DNA from: Bacteroidota bacterium
GTDB taxonomy: Bacteria; Bacteroidota; Bacteroidia; Bacteroidales; Tannerellaceae
Assembly: GCA_023429375.1 (NCBI GenBank)
Contig: JAEYVY010000003.1
Coordinates: forward strand, 108,682 to 172,681
Reading direction: 5' to 3'
Length of the DNA stretch: 64,000 nucleotides
Of this stretch, positions 27,433 through 35,835 are shown one piece after another (the first letter of the stretch is position 1; each line of letters starts with the position of its first letter). Both the position numbers and the translations under genes were made by a program. The notes under the pieces are model-generated. The model was not told the DNA's origin. It did not search any database and saw nothing but the letters and a program-made list of their open reading frames with translations.

Positions 27433-28302
27433 ATGAAAGTTCACAATATAACAGAACACAAATTATGTGGTAACTATATTGCTAACTCAAATCTAGAATT
27501 TATGCATTATGGCATAAAAGAACATGAAATACTAACTTATTTTCATGAGGCATACAATTATATTCTTTTTATCAGATCAGGAGAAATTGAGCTCCTTTGC
27601 AATGAACATGTTAGGATACTGAAATCCGGAGAGATTATTCTAATTCCTAAAGCATCTGAATTTGCCATTAAAGGTATCGCCAACACAGATATTGTGATTC
27701 ATTGCTTTGAACGTATCCAGAAATTATATGACCATTTGGCATTCGAAAAACTACTTGTCTATTCTGATAAAAAAAAATATAAGTTTGGTCCTACTAAACT
27801 TTTACCTGCATTTAACCCCTTTCTTGATTCGATTGTTTTCTACTTAAACAATAAAATAAACTGTAAACATATGCATGAAGTTAAACAAGCGGAAATGTTA
27901 ATGTTATTCAGATTATTTTATTCTAAAGAAGAATGTGCAGAATTCTTTTATCCCATTATAAACTCTAATATTGAGTTCAAAAATTTGGTTTTAGATCATT
28001 ATAAAAAAGTGAAAAAAGTTCATGAATTGGCAGAGATTTGTTGCCTTTCTCTCTCCACATTCAATCGTAAATTTAAACTCTTCTTTAATGATAGTCCATA
28101 CCAATGGATGCAGAAACAGAAAGCTAGACATATTCAGATGAAGTTGAGAGACCCCAATATTCCTATCTGTGATATTATTGAAGAATTTGGCTTTTCTTCT
28201 TCCGGCCACTTTACCACCTACTGTAAAATCCATTTCAATATGACACCCACCCAGTTACGCAAAAAATTAATGGATGAAATCAGACTTTATAATGGTTATT
28301 AG
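27433..28302 (+). CDS. AraC-family transcriptional regulator
   Basis: The N-terminal half looks like a cupin sensor (residues 30-110, including FIRSGEIELLCNEHVRILKSGEIILIPKASEF). The C-terminal 100 residues are the AraC double helix-turn-helix: VHELAEICCLSLSTFNRKFKLFFNDSPYQWMQKQKARHIQMKLRDPNIPICDIIEEFGFSSSGHFTTYCKIHFNMTPTQLRK. The ATG at 27433 is preferred to a TTG at 27412. The product is 289 residues. The inducer and targets are unknown. The orphan terminator 60 bases upstream may attenuate its expression. Confidence 0.88.
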   Translation: MKVHNITEHKLCGNYIANSNLEFMHYGIKEHEILTYFHEAYNYILFIRSGEIELLCNEHVRILKSGEIILIPKASEFAIKGIANTDIVIHCFERIQKLYDHLAFEKLLVYSDKKKYKFGPTKLLPAFNPFLDSIVFYLNNKINCKHMHEVKQAEMLMLFRLFYSKEECAEFFYPIINSNIEFKNLVLDHYKKVKKVHELAEICCLSLSTFNRKFKLFFNDSPYQWMQKQKARHIQMKLRDPNIPICDIIEEFGFSSSGHFTTYCKIHFNMTPTQLRKKLMDEIRLYNGY

Positions 28303-28427
28303 ATTCTCATCGAAAAGTTGCTTTTTAAAACACAAATAGTCCAAAATAATCAAAATCAAAATTTACTAAACTATTCATTCAATATTTAAAATTATGTCCA
28401 ACACTCGTTTTTTTTCTTACTTTTGCG

Positions 28428-28435
28428 ACTGACGA
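28428..28435 (+). promoter_or_regulatory. -7 box for the M23 peptidase run
   Basis: TACTTTTG lies 47 bases upstream of the ATG at 28482. Confidence 0.55.
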
Positions 28436-28481
28436 CTGCACAAAATATGCAAAACTTGTTTAAATTTCATACTAAATTAAC

Positions 28482-29288
28482 ATGACTTCTGTAAACAAAG
28501 GATTATTCATATTCATTGTTCTTTGCCTGATTATCGGAGGGGTAACCTGTTCGGTACCAAAGCAAACGACCACAATCGAAAGAAATAATCCATCACAAAT
28601 TATATATCCTTCATTAACATTACCTTCTCCACAAGCTTCGCTTCTTGTAGAATTTCCCACTCCTAAACCGGAACAGTATAAAACAGATAGAAAACCTGTA
28701 ACTTTAAACTTCTCTTCTTTCGACAAACAACATGTTCGTTCTAAAGATCCGGTTCTTTTTGGTTCAGGAAATATGATTATAATCGATTTGAAAAGCATCG
28801 ACGAAGATCAGTATGCATTCCCATTGCCGGGAGCTAAAGTAATCTCTCCCTATGCTGGGCGACGTAGGCATTCTGGCGTTGATCTAAAAACAAGAGCAAA
28901 CGACACGATTGTAGCTGCATTTGAGGGTATTGTTCGGCTTTCACATCCTTATGCTGCTTATGGTAATGTTATTGTCGTACGTCATTACAACGGCCTTGAA
29001 ACCGTCTACAGTCATAATTCCAAAAATCTTGTGAATGCAGGCGATACGGTACGAGCCGGACAAGCCATAGCTCTAACTGGTCGGACCGGACGGGCTACTA
29101 CTGAGCATTTACATTTTGAAATAAGAATTGATGGAGAGCATGTAAATCCAAACCTATTTTTCGACTTCGAAAAACGTGAGCTTCACAAAAAATCTTTCTC
29201 ATGCGTTCGTAATGGGAAAAAGTTAATTGTTTCTCCAATTGACCCATTCCTTACTCAAAAAAACTATATTTCCTATTTTAATTACTAA
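28482..29288 (+). CDS. M23-family (LytM) metallopeptidase
   Basis: This exported cell-wall hydrolase or division-associated amidase activator carries a LytM domain. An N-terminal hydrophobic segment (residues 7-23) ends at a Cys and may be a lipobox (GVTC) or an anchor. Zinc-site motifs are HSGVDLKTR (His and Asp) and TEHLHFEIRIDGEHVNP (HxH). It is 268 residues and probably active, because the metal ligands are present. It is the first gene of a plus-strand run with the SDR and patatin genes. Confidence 0.87.
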   Translation: MTSVNKGLFIFIVLCLIIGGVTCSVPKQTTTIERNNPSQIIYPSLTLPSPQASLLVEFPTPKPEQYKTDRKPVTLNFSSFDKQHVRSKDPVLFGSGNMIIIDLKSIDEDQYAFPLPGAKVISPYAGRRRHSGVDLKTRANDTIVAAFEGIVRLSHPYAAYGNVIVVRHYNGLETVYSHNSKNLVNAGDTVRAGQAIALTGRTGRATTEHLHFEIRIDGEHVNPNLFFDFEKRELHKKSFSCVRNGKKLIVSPIDPFLTQKNYISYFNY

Positions 29289-29292
29289 CGTT

Positions 29293-30015
29293 ATAAAACG
29301 TATTATAATCATAGGAGCTACGTCTGGAATCGGATTGGAGATTGCCCGGTGTTATGTACGCAAAGGATGGCAAATCGGTGTTGCCGGCAGACGTGAAGAG
29401 GAATTGATTCGATTAAAGGAATCAGCACCCAATCAGATTGTATACGAAACGATAGATGTCACCTCTCAAGATGCTGGAGAAAAATTAAATTCACTGATTG
29501 AGAAAAACGGAGGGATGGATATCTTTCTATTAAGCTCAGGTATTGGTAGTCAAAACACCAATTTATTACCGCAAATTGAACTCGATACCGTCCGTACCAA
29601 TGCAGAAGGTTTTACCCGTATGGTTACTGCTGCATTTAATTATTTCAAAGAACTAAAGAAAGGACATATCGCCGTAATCAGTTCTATTGCAGGAACAAAA
29701 GGACTAGGGGCTGCTCCATCCTATTCGGCTACCAAGCGATTCCAAAGCCATTATATCGATGCCTTGGCTCAGTTGGCCCATATCGAAAAACTCCCTATTA
29801 CATTCACAGATATCCGTCCCGGGTTTGTGGCAACCAGCCTGCTGAAAGACAGAGGTTATCCTTTACTAATGCAAGCAGACAAAGTGGCCGTACAAATAGT
29901 GAAGGCTATAGATAGAAATAAACGAGTAGCCATTATTGACTATAGATATAGAACGCTTGTTTTCTTTTGGAGATTGATACCTCGTTGGATATGGGAACGA
30001 TTATCTATTAAATAG
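29293..30015 (+). CDS. Short-chain dehydrogenase/reductase
   Basis: This NAD(P)-dependent oxidoreductase has the Rossmann motif IIIGATSGIGLEIARCY at the N-terminus and a substrate-binding core with SSIAG. The catalytic Tyr and Lys are in APSYSATKRFQSHY (YxxxK). The family N-terminus would be MKRIIIIGATSGIG, but the codon at the Met position is ATA (29293), with no ATG or GTG nearby. The nearest alternative starts are TTG codons at 29227 and 29239, inside the M23 gene. I annotate from 29293, giving about 240 residues; the true start is uncertain. The substrate is unknown. Confidence 0.85.
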   Translation: MKRIIIIGATSGIGLEIARCYVRKGWQIGVAGRREEELIRLKESAPNQIVYETIDVTSQDAGEKLNSLIEKNGGMDIFLLSSGIGSQNTNLLPQIELDTVRTNAEGFTRMVTAAFNYFKELKKGHIAVISSIAGTKGLGAAPSYSATKRFQSHYIDALAQLAHIEKLPITFTDIRPGFVATSLLKDRGYPLLMQADKVAVQIVKAIDRNKRVAIIDYRYRTLVFFWRLIPRWIWERLSIK

Positions 30016-30027
30016 AATTTGAACAAC

Positions 30028-30870
30028 ATGAATGAAAAGCCACAGTATAAAATCGGTTTAGCCCTTGCAGGTGGAGGAGCACGTGGGTTTGCTCATCTAG
30101 GTGTATTGAGAGCATTAGAGGAATTTGGGATCAAACCCGATTTGATCTCAGGAACCAGTGCAGGCTCCTTAGCCGGTGCATTTTATGCGGATGGCTATTC
30201 ACCAAAAGAAATCATTGAATTATTTGATGACGTAAAATTCAGAGAATTAGTAACTACAGCTATTCCTCGAAACGGTTTTTTCAAAATGAATGGTTTAGGC
30301 GATTTCTTAGCCAAACATCTACGTGCTAAAACTTTCGAAGAGCTAAAAACGCCGTTACGTGTCATGGTTTCAGACATCGAAAAGGGCGAAAAAGTGCTTT
30401 TTGACCAAGGCGAACTAATTCCTCCTATCCTGGCTTCATGCGCATTTCCGATTATGTTTGAACCTATAAAAATTGGAGAGCGCCATTTTGTTGACGGTGG
30501 CCTTTTCGAAAATTTGCCTGCAACTGCCATTCGCAAAGATTGCTCCTATGTAATCGGTGTAAACGTTAGTCCGCTTTGCCCTTTAAAATATGAACGATCG
30601 TTCAAGTACGTGGTAGAACGATCGTTACATTATCTCATGGTTTCCAATTCCCTTGTCGATCGCGAACTTTGTGACTATCTGATTGAATCTGTAGATATAG
30701 GCAGCTATCCTCTTTTTGACATGAGCAAAAGCCATGAAGTATATGAATTAGGCTATACTGTTGCCTCTACCTATCTAAAAAAGAATAAGGCACGTATAGA
30801 AAACGAACTCTTTGCTCCACCAAAGCAAGAATCAATCCTCTTGAGAATCCTAAAGCTGTTTGTTAATTAA
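30028..30870 (+). CDS. Patatin-like phospholipase
   Basis: This is a serine lipid acyl hydrolase. The oxyanion motif is LAGGGARGFAHLGVL (about residues 13-27), the nucleophile elbow is GTSAGSLAG and the catalytic Asp is in VDGGLFENLP. At 280 residues the length fits the short bacterial RssA-like forms. No signal peptide is seen, so it is probably cytoplasmic. The ATG at 30028 was chosen over a TTG at 30019. The gene follows the SDR closely. Its stop overlaps the stop of the convergent P-type ATPase. Confidence 0.9.
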   Translation: MNEKPQYKIGLALAGGGARGFAHLGVLRALEEFGIKPDLISGTSAGSLAGAFYADGYSPKEIIELFDDVKFRELVTTAIPRNGFFKMNGLGDFLAKHLRAKTFEELKTPLRVMVSDIEKGEKVLFDQGELIPPILASCAFPIMFEPIKIGERHFVDGGLFENLPATAIRKDCSYVIGVNVSPLCPLKYERSFKYVVERSLHYLMVSNSLVDRELCDYLIESVDIGSYPLFDMSKSHEVYELGYTVASTYLKKNKARIENELFAPPKQESILLRILKLFVN

Positions 30871-32759
30871 AAACGCACACTCAAAATTCGCACTGAATTG
30901 AGGATAGCTAACAAAGCTACTCCTACGTCAGCAAAGACTGCGCCCCACATACTTGCATAACCTGCTGCTCCCAACAGTAAAATGAAAAGTTTGATGGAGA
31001 TGGCAAAGACAATATTTTGAACTACTATATTTCTTGTGTATTTTGAGATATTAATTGCGGTCGTGATTTTAGAAGGCTGATCTGTTTGAATAACTACATC
31101 GGCCACTTCGATTGCAGCATCACTACCCATTCCGCCCATGGCTATGCCTACGTCACTTAACGCCAATGAAGGGGCATCATTAATACCGTCACCAACGAAT
31201 GCGATACAATTTGTCGGATCTGATTTCAAAGTTTCCAAATGATACACTTTCTCTTCCGGCAATAAGTCACCATATGCTTCGGTTATGCCCAAGTGCTTAG
31301 CCAATTTATCTGTTATAGCGGTTTTATCCCCGCTTAGCAAGACTGTTTTCTTAATTCCATGCTTTTTAAATCCGGCTATAGCAGACACGGCATCTTCTTT
31401 TAATTCATCGGCTATCCGAATATACCCCATATACTTACCATCGTAAGCAACCAACACGATTGTATCTACTATTTCATCGACTTTGTTGTCGTAAGTAATA
31501 ACATATTTCTTTAAAAGTTTCGCATTCCCCACCAAAAGAACTTTTCCATCTAGCTCACCTTGTAATCCTAGCCCGGGCAACTCCATCACATTTGAGACAG
31601 ATAGGATTTGTCCATCTTTTCCAGCATAGTTTGTTATTGCCTTAGCAATCGGATGATTAGAGAACGACTCCAAAGCCGTTGCCATTTGGAGTAATTTATC
31701 ACTGTCTCCATCAACAGCAGATACCTCTTGCACTTTGAAAACACCATGCGTAAGTGTTCCCGTCTTATCCATCACAATCGTATTAATCCGGGTCATCAAG
31801 TCCAAGAAATTAGCTCCTTTAAAAAGAATTCCATTTTTAGAAGCAGCACCTATCCCGCCGAAATAACCTAAAGGAACAGAAACGACCAAAGCACATGGGC
31901 AGGAGATAACCAAAAACACCAGTCCCCTGTAAAGCCAATCGGCAAAATGATAATCTTCAACAATAAAATAGGGAATTATCGTCAACGACAAGGCTAGGAA
32001 GAATACCAAAGGCGTGTAAATACGTGCAAAACGACGTATCAGCAATTCCGTCTTTGCCTTGCGAGACGTTGCATTTTGTACCATATCCAATATCTTAGCC
32101 AAAGAACTATCCGAATATAACCGGGTCACTTTAAGCTCAATCACATGGTCCAAATTGACCATACCTGCCAACACTTCTTCCCCTTCTCTGATACGTTTTG
32201 GCTTACTTTCTCCGGTAAGTGCAGACGTATTAAAACTGCTTTCCGACTTATGGAGGTCGCCATCAAGTGGTACTCTTTCTCCGGGCTTAACTTGTATTTT
32301 TTCGCCCACATTCACGCTTTCGGGTGAGACGGTTACATACTTTCCGTCTCTTGACACGGAAGCCGCATCCGGCCGAATATCCAATAATGCCTTAATATTC
32401 CTTCTCGCTTTATATACCGCTGACTCTTGTAACAATTCACCTACGCAATAGAATAACATAACTGCAACCCCTTCGGGATACTCACCAATACCGAATGCGC
32501 CCAAACTAGCGATCGACATCAATGTGAATTCATTAAATATATCATTTGCTAAGACAAGTTTCCATGAATCCCTTAGTACAGGCAATCCTACGGGCAGATA
32601 GGCTAAAGCATACCATATCAATCGAATATAATCCTTGAAAAATGAATTTGGCAATAAATAATCAAATACCAACCCAGTTAGAAGCATGATAAAACTAATA
32701 CCCGCTGGTAGATAAATTCTCCACCCAGCAGATGTATTTTCTTCATGTATATGTGCCAT
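30867..32759 (-). CDS. Heavy-metal P1B-type ATPase (Zn/Cd/Pb exporter type)
   Basis: This inner-membrane ATP-driven efflux pump, about 630 residues, lacks an N-terminal HMA domain and begins with a short His/Glu-rich MAHIHEEN. Motifs are the actuator TGES, the membrane metal site SCPCALVVS, the phosphorylation site DKTGTLTHG and the HP motif SNHPIAKAI. The hinge is VGDGINDAPSLALSDVGIAMG. The last helix contains DVGVALLAILNSVR, whose Asp marks Zn/Cd-type pumps. The frame stays open to 32942, but the promoter at 32780-32787 places the start at 32759. The metal is inferred. Confidence 0.9.
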   Translation of the reverse strand: MAHIHEENTSAGWRIYLPAGISFIMLLTGLVFDYLLPNSFFKDYIRLIWYALAYLPVGLPVLRDSWKLVLANDIFNEFTLMSIASLGAFGIGEYPEGVAVMLFYCVGELLQESAVYKARRNIKALLDIRPDAASVSRDGKYVTVSPESVNVGEKIQVKPGERVPLDGDLHKSESSFNTSALTGESKPKRIREGEEVLAGMVNLDHVIELKVTRLYSDSSLAKILDMVQNATSRKAKTELLIRRFARIYTPLVFFLALSLTIIPYFIVEDYHFADWLYRGLVFLVISCPCALVVSVPLGYFGGIGAASKNGILFKGANFLDLMTRINTIVMDKTGTLTHGVFKVQEVSAVDGDSDKLLQMATALESFSNHPIAKAITNYAGKDGQILSVSNVMELPGLGLQGELDGKVLLVGNAKLLKKYVITYDNKVDEIVDTIVLVAYDGKYMGYIRIADELKEDAVSAIAGFKKHGIKKTVLLSGDKTAITDKLAKHLGITEAYGDLLPEEKVYHLETLKSDPTNCIAFVGDGINDAPSLALSDVGIAMGGMGSDAAIEVADVVIQTDQPSKITTAINISKYTRNIVVQNIVFAISIKLFILLLGAAGYASMWGAVFADVGVALLAILNSVRILSVRF

Positions 32760-32779
32760 AAAATCTGTTATTAAACTTT

Positions 32780-32787
32780 CAAATATA
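32780..32787 (-). promoter_or_regulatory. -7 box for the P-type ATPase
   Basis: TATATTTG on the minus strand lies 20 bases upstream of the ATG at 32759 and argues against the longer open frame. Confidence 0.55.
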
Positions 32788-32890
32788 ACAATTAAAGAGA
32801 CAAATGTTTCTCTGCCTCTTCTATCCATTTTTCTATTAGATGATTGATTTGATGATAAACAAAGACTTTTTATATTACACTTACATTCCT

Positions 32891-32922
32891 TTTTGCTTAG
32901 TACATTGCTTCCACTATCTTTG
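32891..32922 (+). promoter_or_regulatory. Promoter of the NlpC/P60 lipoprotein
   Basis: TTTTG at 32891-32895 and TATCTTTG at 32915-32922 are at canonical spacing, 31 bases before the ATG at 32954. Confidence 0.7.
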
Positions 32923-32953
32923 CAGAAAGGATATACAATCAAAAAGTATCGTC

Positions 32954-33487
32954 ATGCCAACCATCAATAGCCTGTTTTACCGTCTGACCTTCTTCTTTCT
33001 AGTCCTTTTATTGTCGGCTTGCGGAAGTAAGCGAGAGGTGATTCTTCCTCCAGACTTTAAAGGGCCTCAAGAATTAAGCAGGCTTTATGGTGTACGCTTG
33101 ACTCCCAACGACAATATTTATTTATATAATGCAGGAGCCCATTGGCTGGGTGTGCCCCATCGTATGGGTGGCATGAGCAAACAGGGAGTGGACTGTTCGG
33201 GATTCGTACATATCCTCTTCAGGAATGTGTATGGGATAAATTTATCACGATCGGCTGCAGACATGCTAAAGCGTGATTGCAGAAAAATCAGCCGTTCAAA
33301 GCTACAAGAAGGCGATTTGGTCTTTTTTCAAACCGGCAGAGGGAGCAAAAAAAAGCCCAACCACGTTGGTATCTATCTTAAGAACAATCGGTTTATCCAC
33401 GTAAGCACCTCTCGTGGCGTAATGGTCAGCCGCTTAGACGAACCTTATTATATGCGAACTTGGGTGACCGGTGGAAGAGTAAAATAG
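32954..33487 (+). CDS. NlpC/P60-family cell-wall peptidase, lipoprotein
   Basis: This is a probable gamma-D-glutamyl-diamino acid endopeptidase cutting peptidoglycan stem peptides at the outer membrane. The lipobox is LSAC (about residues 19-22). The catalytic Cys is in GVDCSGFVHILF, the His in NHVGIYL and the polar third residue in RFIHVST. The 177-residue length is typical of a single-domain Spr/NlpC protein. The start was set by the signal peptide and the promoter, although the frame opens earlier at 32840. Confidence 0.92.
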   Translation: MPTINSLFYRLTFFFLVLLLSACGSKREVILPPDFKGPQELSRLYGVRLTPNDNIYLYNAGAHWLGVPHRMGGMSKQGVDCSGFVHILFRNVYGINLSRSAADMLKRDCRKISRSKLQEGDLVFFQTGRGSKKKPNHVGIYLKNNRFIHVSTSRGVMVSRLDEPYYMRTWVTGGRVK

Positions 33488-33528
33488 TTTTTCTTACCCG
33501 TTATATTACACCACACCTGCTTTTTATT

Positions 33529-33536
33529 TATCTTTG
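33529..33536 (+). promoter_or_regulatory. -7 box for serS
   Basis: TATCTTTG lies 37 bases upstream of the serS ATG. Confidence 0.6.
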
Positions 33537-33572
33537 TTTCCTAAAAGAATAAATTAATAGATAGGTTTAAAT

Positions 33573-34844
33573 ATGCTGACGCTTAAAGTAATTACGGAAA
33601 ATCCTGAAGCAGTTATCAAGGGATTGGCAAAAAAGCATTTTGATGCAAAAGAATTGATAGCGAAAGTTATCGAGTTAGACAAGACAAGACGTAATACGCA
33701 AGCTGTGCTTGATGCAAATCTGGCAGAGCTGAACAATATATCGAAGTCTATCGGCCAACTAATGAAAGAAGGTAAAAAAGATGAAGCCGAATCAGCTCGT
33801 GCCAAAGTCAATGAAATGAAAGAGGGTAATAAGGCGCTCGAACAGACGAAGACGAATGCTGAACAGGAAATCCAAAACATATTGCTTCAGATTCCTAACC
33901 TTCCTCACGAAAGCGTACCCGAAGGTAGAGTAGCAGAAGACAACATCATCGAAAGAACAGGTGGAGTTATGCCTGAGCTATCAGAAGATGCTCTTCCTCA
34001 CTGGGATTTGGCAAAGAAATACGACCTTATCGACTTCGAATTAGGCGTGAAGATTACCGGAGCAGGATTCCCGGTTTATAAAGGTTACGGCAGCCGTTTG
34101 CAACGTGCGTTGATCAACTTCTTCCTAGACAATGCTCGTGAAGCGGGATATCTGGAAATACAACCTCCTTACGTTGTAAACGCTGATTCAGGTTATGGAA
34201 CGGGACAATTACCGGATAAAGAAGGTCAAATGTATCACGCTACAGCAGACGATCTTTATTTGATTCCTACAGCAGAAGTGCCAGTAACAAACATCTACAG
34301 AGATGTGATACTAAAAGAATCTGAGCTTCCAATTATGAACACGGCCTATTCAGCTTGTTTCCGTCGTGAGGCCGGTTCTTATGGCAAGGATGTACGCGGA
34401 CTAAACCGTTTGCACCAATTCGATAAGGTAGAAATCGTTCGTATTGACAAACCTGAACATTCTTACGAGTCATTGACAGAGATGGTTAATTACGTTCAGT
34501 CGCTAGTAGAAAAACTAGAATTACCTTGGCGTATTCTTCGTCTTTGTGGTGGTGATATGAGTTTCACTTCAGCACTTACATTCGACTTTGAAGTGTTCTC
34601 AGCAGCACAAAAACGCTGGTTAGAAGTAAGTTCCGTATCAAACTTCGAAAGTTATCAGGCTAACCGTTTGAAATGCCGTTATCGTGACGAAAATAATAAA
34701 ACACAACTTTGTCACACCCTTAACGGTAGTGCAATGGCATTGCCACGTATAGTAGCAGCGTTGCTTGAAAACAATCAGACGCCTGAAGGTATCCGCATAC
34801 CTAAAGCACTGGTTCCTTACACCGGATTCGATTTAATCAAATAA
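33573..34844 (+). CDS. serS: Serine--tRNA ligase
   Basis: This class II aminoacyl-tRNA synthetase charges tRNA-Ser and tRNA-Sec. The N-terminal long coiled coil (about residues 30-100) binds the tRNA arm. Motif 2 is CFRREAGSYGKDVRGLNRLHQFDKVE and motif 3 is NGSAMALPRIVAALLENNQ. At 423 residues it is a standard bacterial enzyme. It is a single-gene unit with a strong terminator at 34861-34898. Confidence 0.97.
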   Translation: MLTLKVITENPEAVIKGLAKKHFDAKELIAKVIELDKTRRNTQAVLDANLAELNNISKSIGQLMKEGKKDEAESARAKVNEMKEGNKALEQTKTNAEQEIQNILLQIPNLPHESVPEGRVAEDNIIERTGGVMPELSEDALPHWDLAKKYDLIDFELGVKITGAGFPVYKGYGSRLQRALINFFLDNAREAGYLEIQPPYVVNADSGYGTGQLPDKEGQMYHATADDLYLIPTAEVPVTNIYRDVILKESELPIMNTAYSACFRREAGSYGKDVRGLNRLHQFDKVEIVRIDKPEHSYESLTEMVNYVQSLVEKLELPWRILRLCGGDMSFTSALTFDFEVFSAAQKRWLEVSSVSNFESYQANRLKCRYRDENNKTQLCHTLNGSAMALPRIVAALLENNQTPEGIRIPKALVPYTGFDLIK

Positions 34845-34860
34845 GCAATCAAACAAACTA

Positions 34861-34898
34861 ATACAATAAAAGCGACTTACGGGTCGCTTTTATTGTAT
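34861..34898 (+). terminator. serS terminator
   Basis: A perfect 16-bp inverted repeat starts ATACAATAAAAGCGAC with the six-base loop TTACGG. The T-rich right arm suits termination of serS. Confidence 0.88.
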
Positions 34899-34947
34899 TA
34901 TATACTTTGCCTACGAGTATCAGACTTGTTGATAAGGCAATATTATT

Positions 34948-34955
34948 TATTTTTG
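34948..34955 (+). promoter_or_regulatory. -7 box for the exported unknown protein
   Basis: TATTTTTG lies 15 bases upstream of the ATG at 34970. Confidence 0.45.
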
Positions 34956-34969
34956 CAGCAAAAAAAACG

Positions 34970-35830
34970 ATGAGACACAACATACAACCTCTAATACTTC
35001 TATTCCTTTTTTCAATTATTTCTTCAATTGCCCATAGCCAAGCATGGCGTGATAGAGTGAATTCAATTGTCTATTCGCCAAGGTATTTCGGTCCAACCGC
35101 ATTTCCCATTCCTGAATTAAGATCAAGTACGGTTGCCAATCGTTTTGAATTTGAAGTAAGAGGCCAATACCATCACTACACAGGCGATAAAACCAAAGAT
35201 TTATTCGCTCGCGTCATGATTCCAGTCGTAAAAGAAAAAGCGGCTATTGAAATCAGTGCAGTGGTTGTCGAAAAATATAAGCTGACTCCGGAAACAAGAG
35301 ATGAACGGATGGCCGCAGAAACCGAAAGCCCCAACAAATACAACGGAGATATTGTAGTGAGCACCTTTTTTCAATTACTTAAAAAGCCGGAATGGGTAGA
35401 TCTGATGGTTAGCTTGAATTTAAAAACAGCCAGTGGAGGAAGATTGGCTGACGCTCGTTTTACGGATGCTGCAACCTATTGGTTTGACCTGACCGCCGGA
35501 AGGAGTTTATACAATAATCCTGAATCCAAAGTTTCTTTTTCTGTTCAAGGCCTGTTTGGCTTCTATTGTTGGATGACCAACGATCGTGTGCATCGTCAGA
35601 ATGATGCTTTTCATTATGCCATCGGATTTACAGGAAAGGTTAAGAACTTTACACTTCAAACAGATTTTTCAGGACTCCATGGATATGAAAACAATGGAGA
35701 TCGCCCCATGATTTTGAGGAATAACCTCACCTACGAGTACAAGAAAAACGGCCTTTCTTTCCGTTATAATCATGGAATGAAAGACCGTTTGTATGAAACT
35801 TATTCCTTAGGATATATTCGATATATCTAG
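34970..35830 (+). CDS. Hypothetical exported protein, probably outer-membrane barrel
   Basis: A signal peptide (about 1-22, ending AHSQ) precedes about 260 residues rich in alternating strands, such as RFEFEVRGQYHHYTGD, YWFDLTAGRSLYNNPESKVSFSVQGLFGFY and KNGLSFRYNHGMKDRLYETYSLGYIRYI. This suggests a small outer-membrane barrel. No family was recognised. Its stop is 5 bases from the stop of the convergent AspT-type carrier. The start was placed at 34970 rather than 34907 because of the signal peptide. Confidence 0.65.
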   Translation: MRHNIQPLILLFLFSIISSIAHSQAWRDRVNSIVYSPRYFGPTAFPIPELRSSTVANRFEFEVRGQYHHYTGDKTKDLFARVMIPVVKEKAAIEISAVVVEKYKLTPETRDERMAAETESPNKYNGDIVVSTFFQLLKKPEWVDLMVSLNLKTASGGRLADARFTDAATYWFDLTAGRSLYNNPESKVSFSVQGLFGFYCWMTNDRVHRQNDAFHYAIGFTGKVKNFTLQTDFSGLHGYENNGDRPMILRNNLTYEYKKNGLSFRYNHGMKDRLYETYSLGYIRYI

Positions 35831-35835
35831 TCTTA

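Noticed and set aside
32760..32942. 61-residue extension of the P-type ATPase
   Set aside because: The promoter box lies within it, and it has no HMA domain or metal-binding motif.
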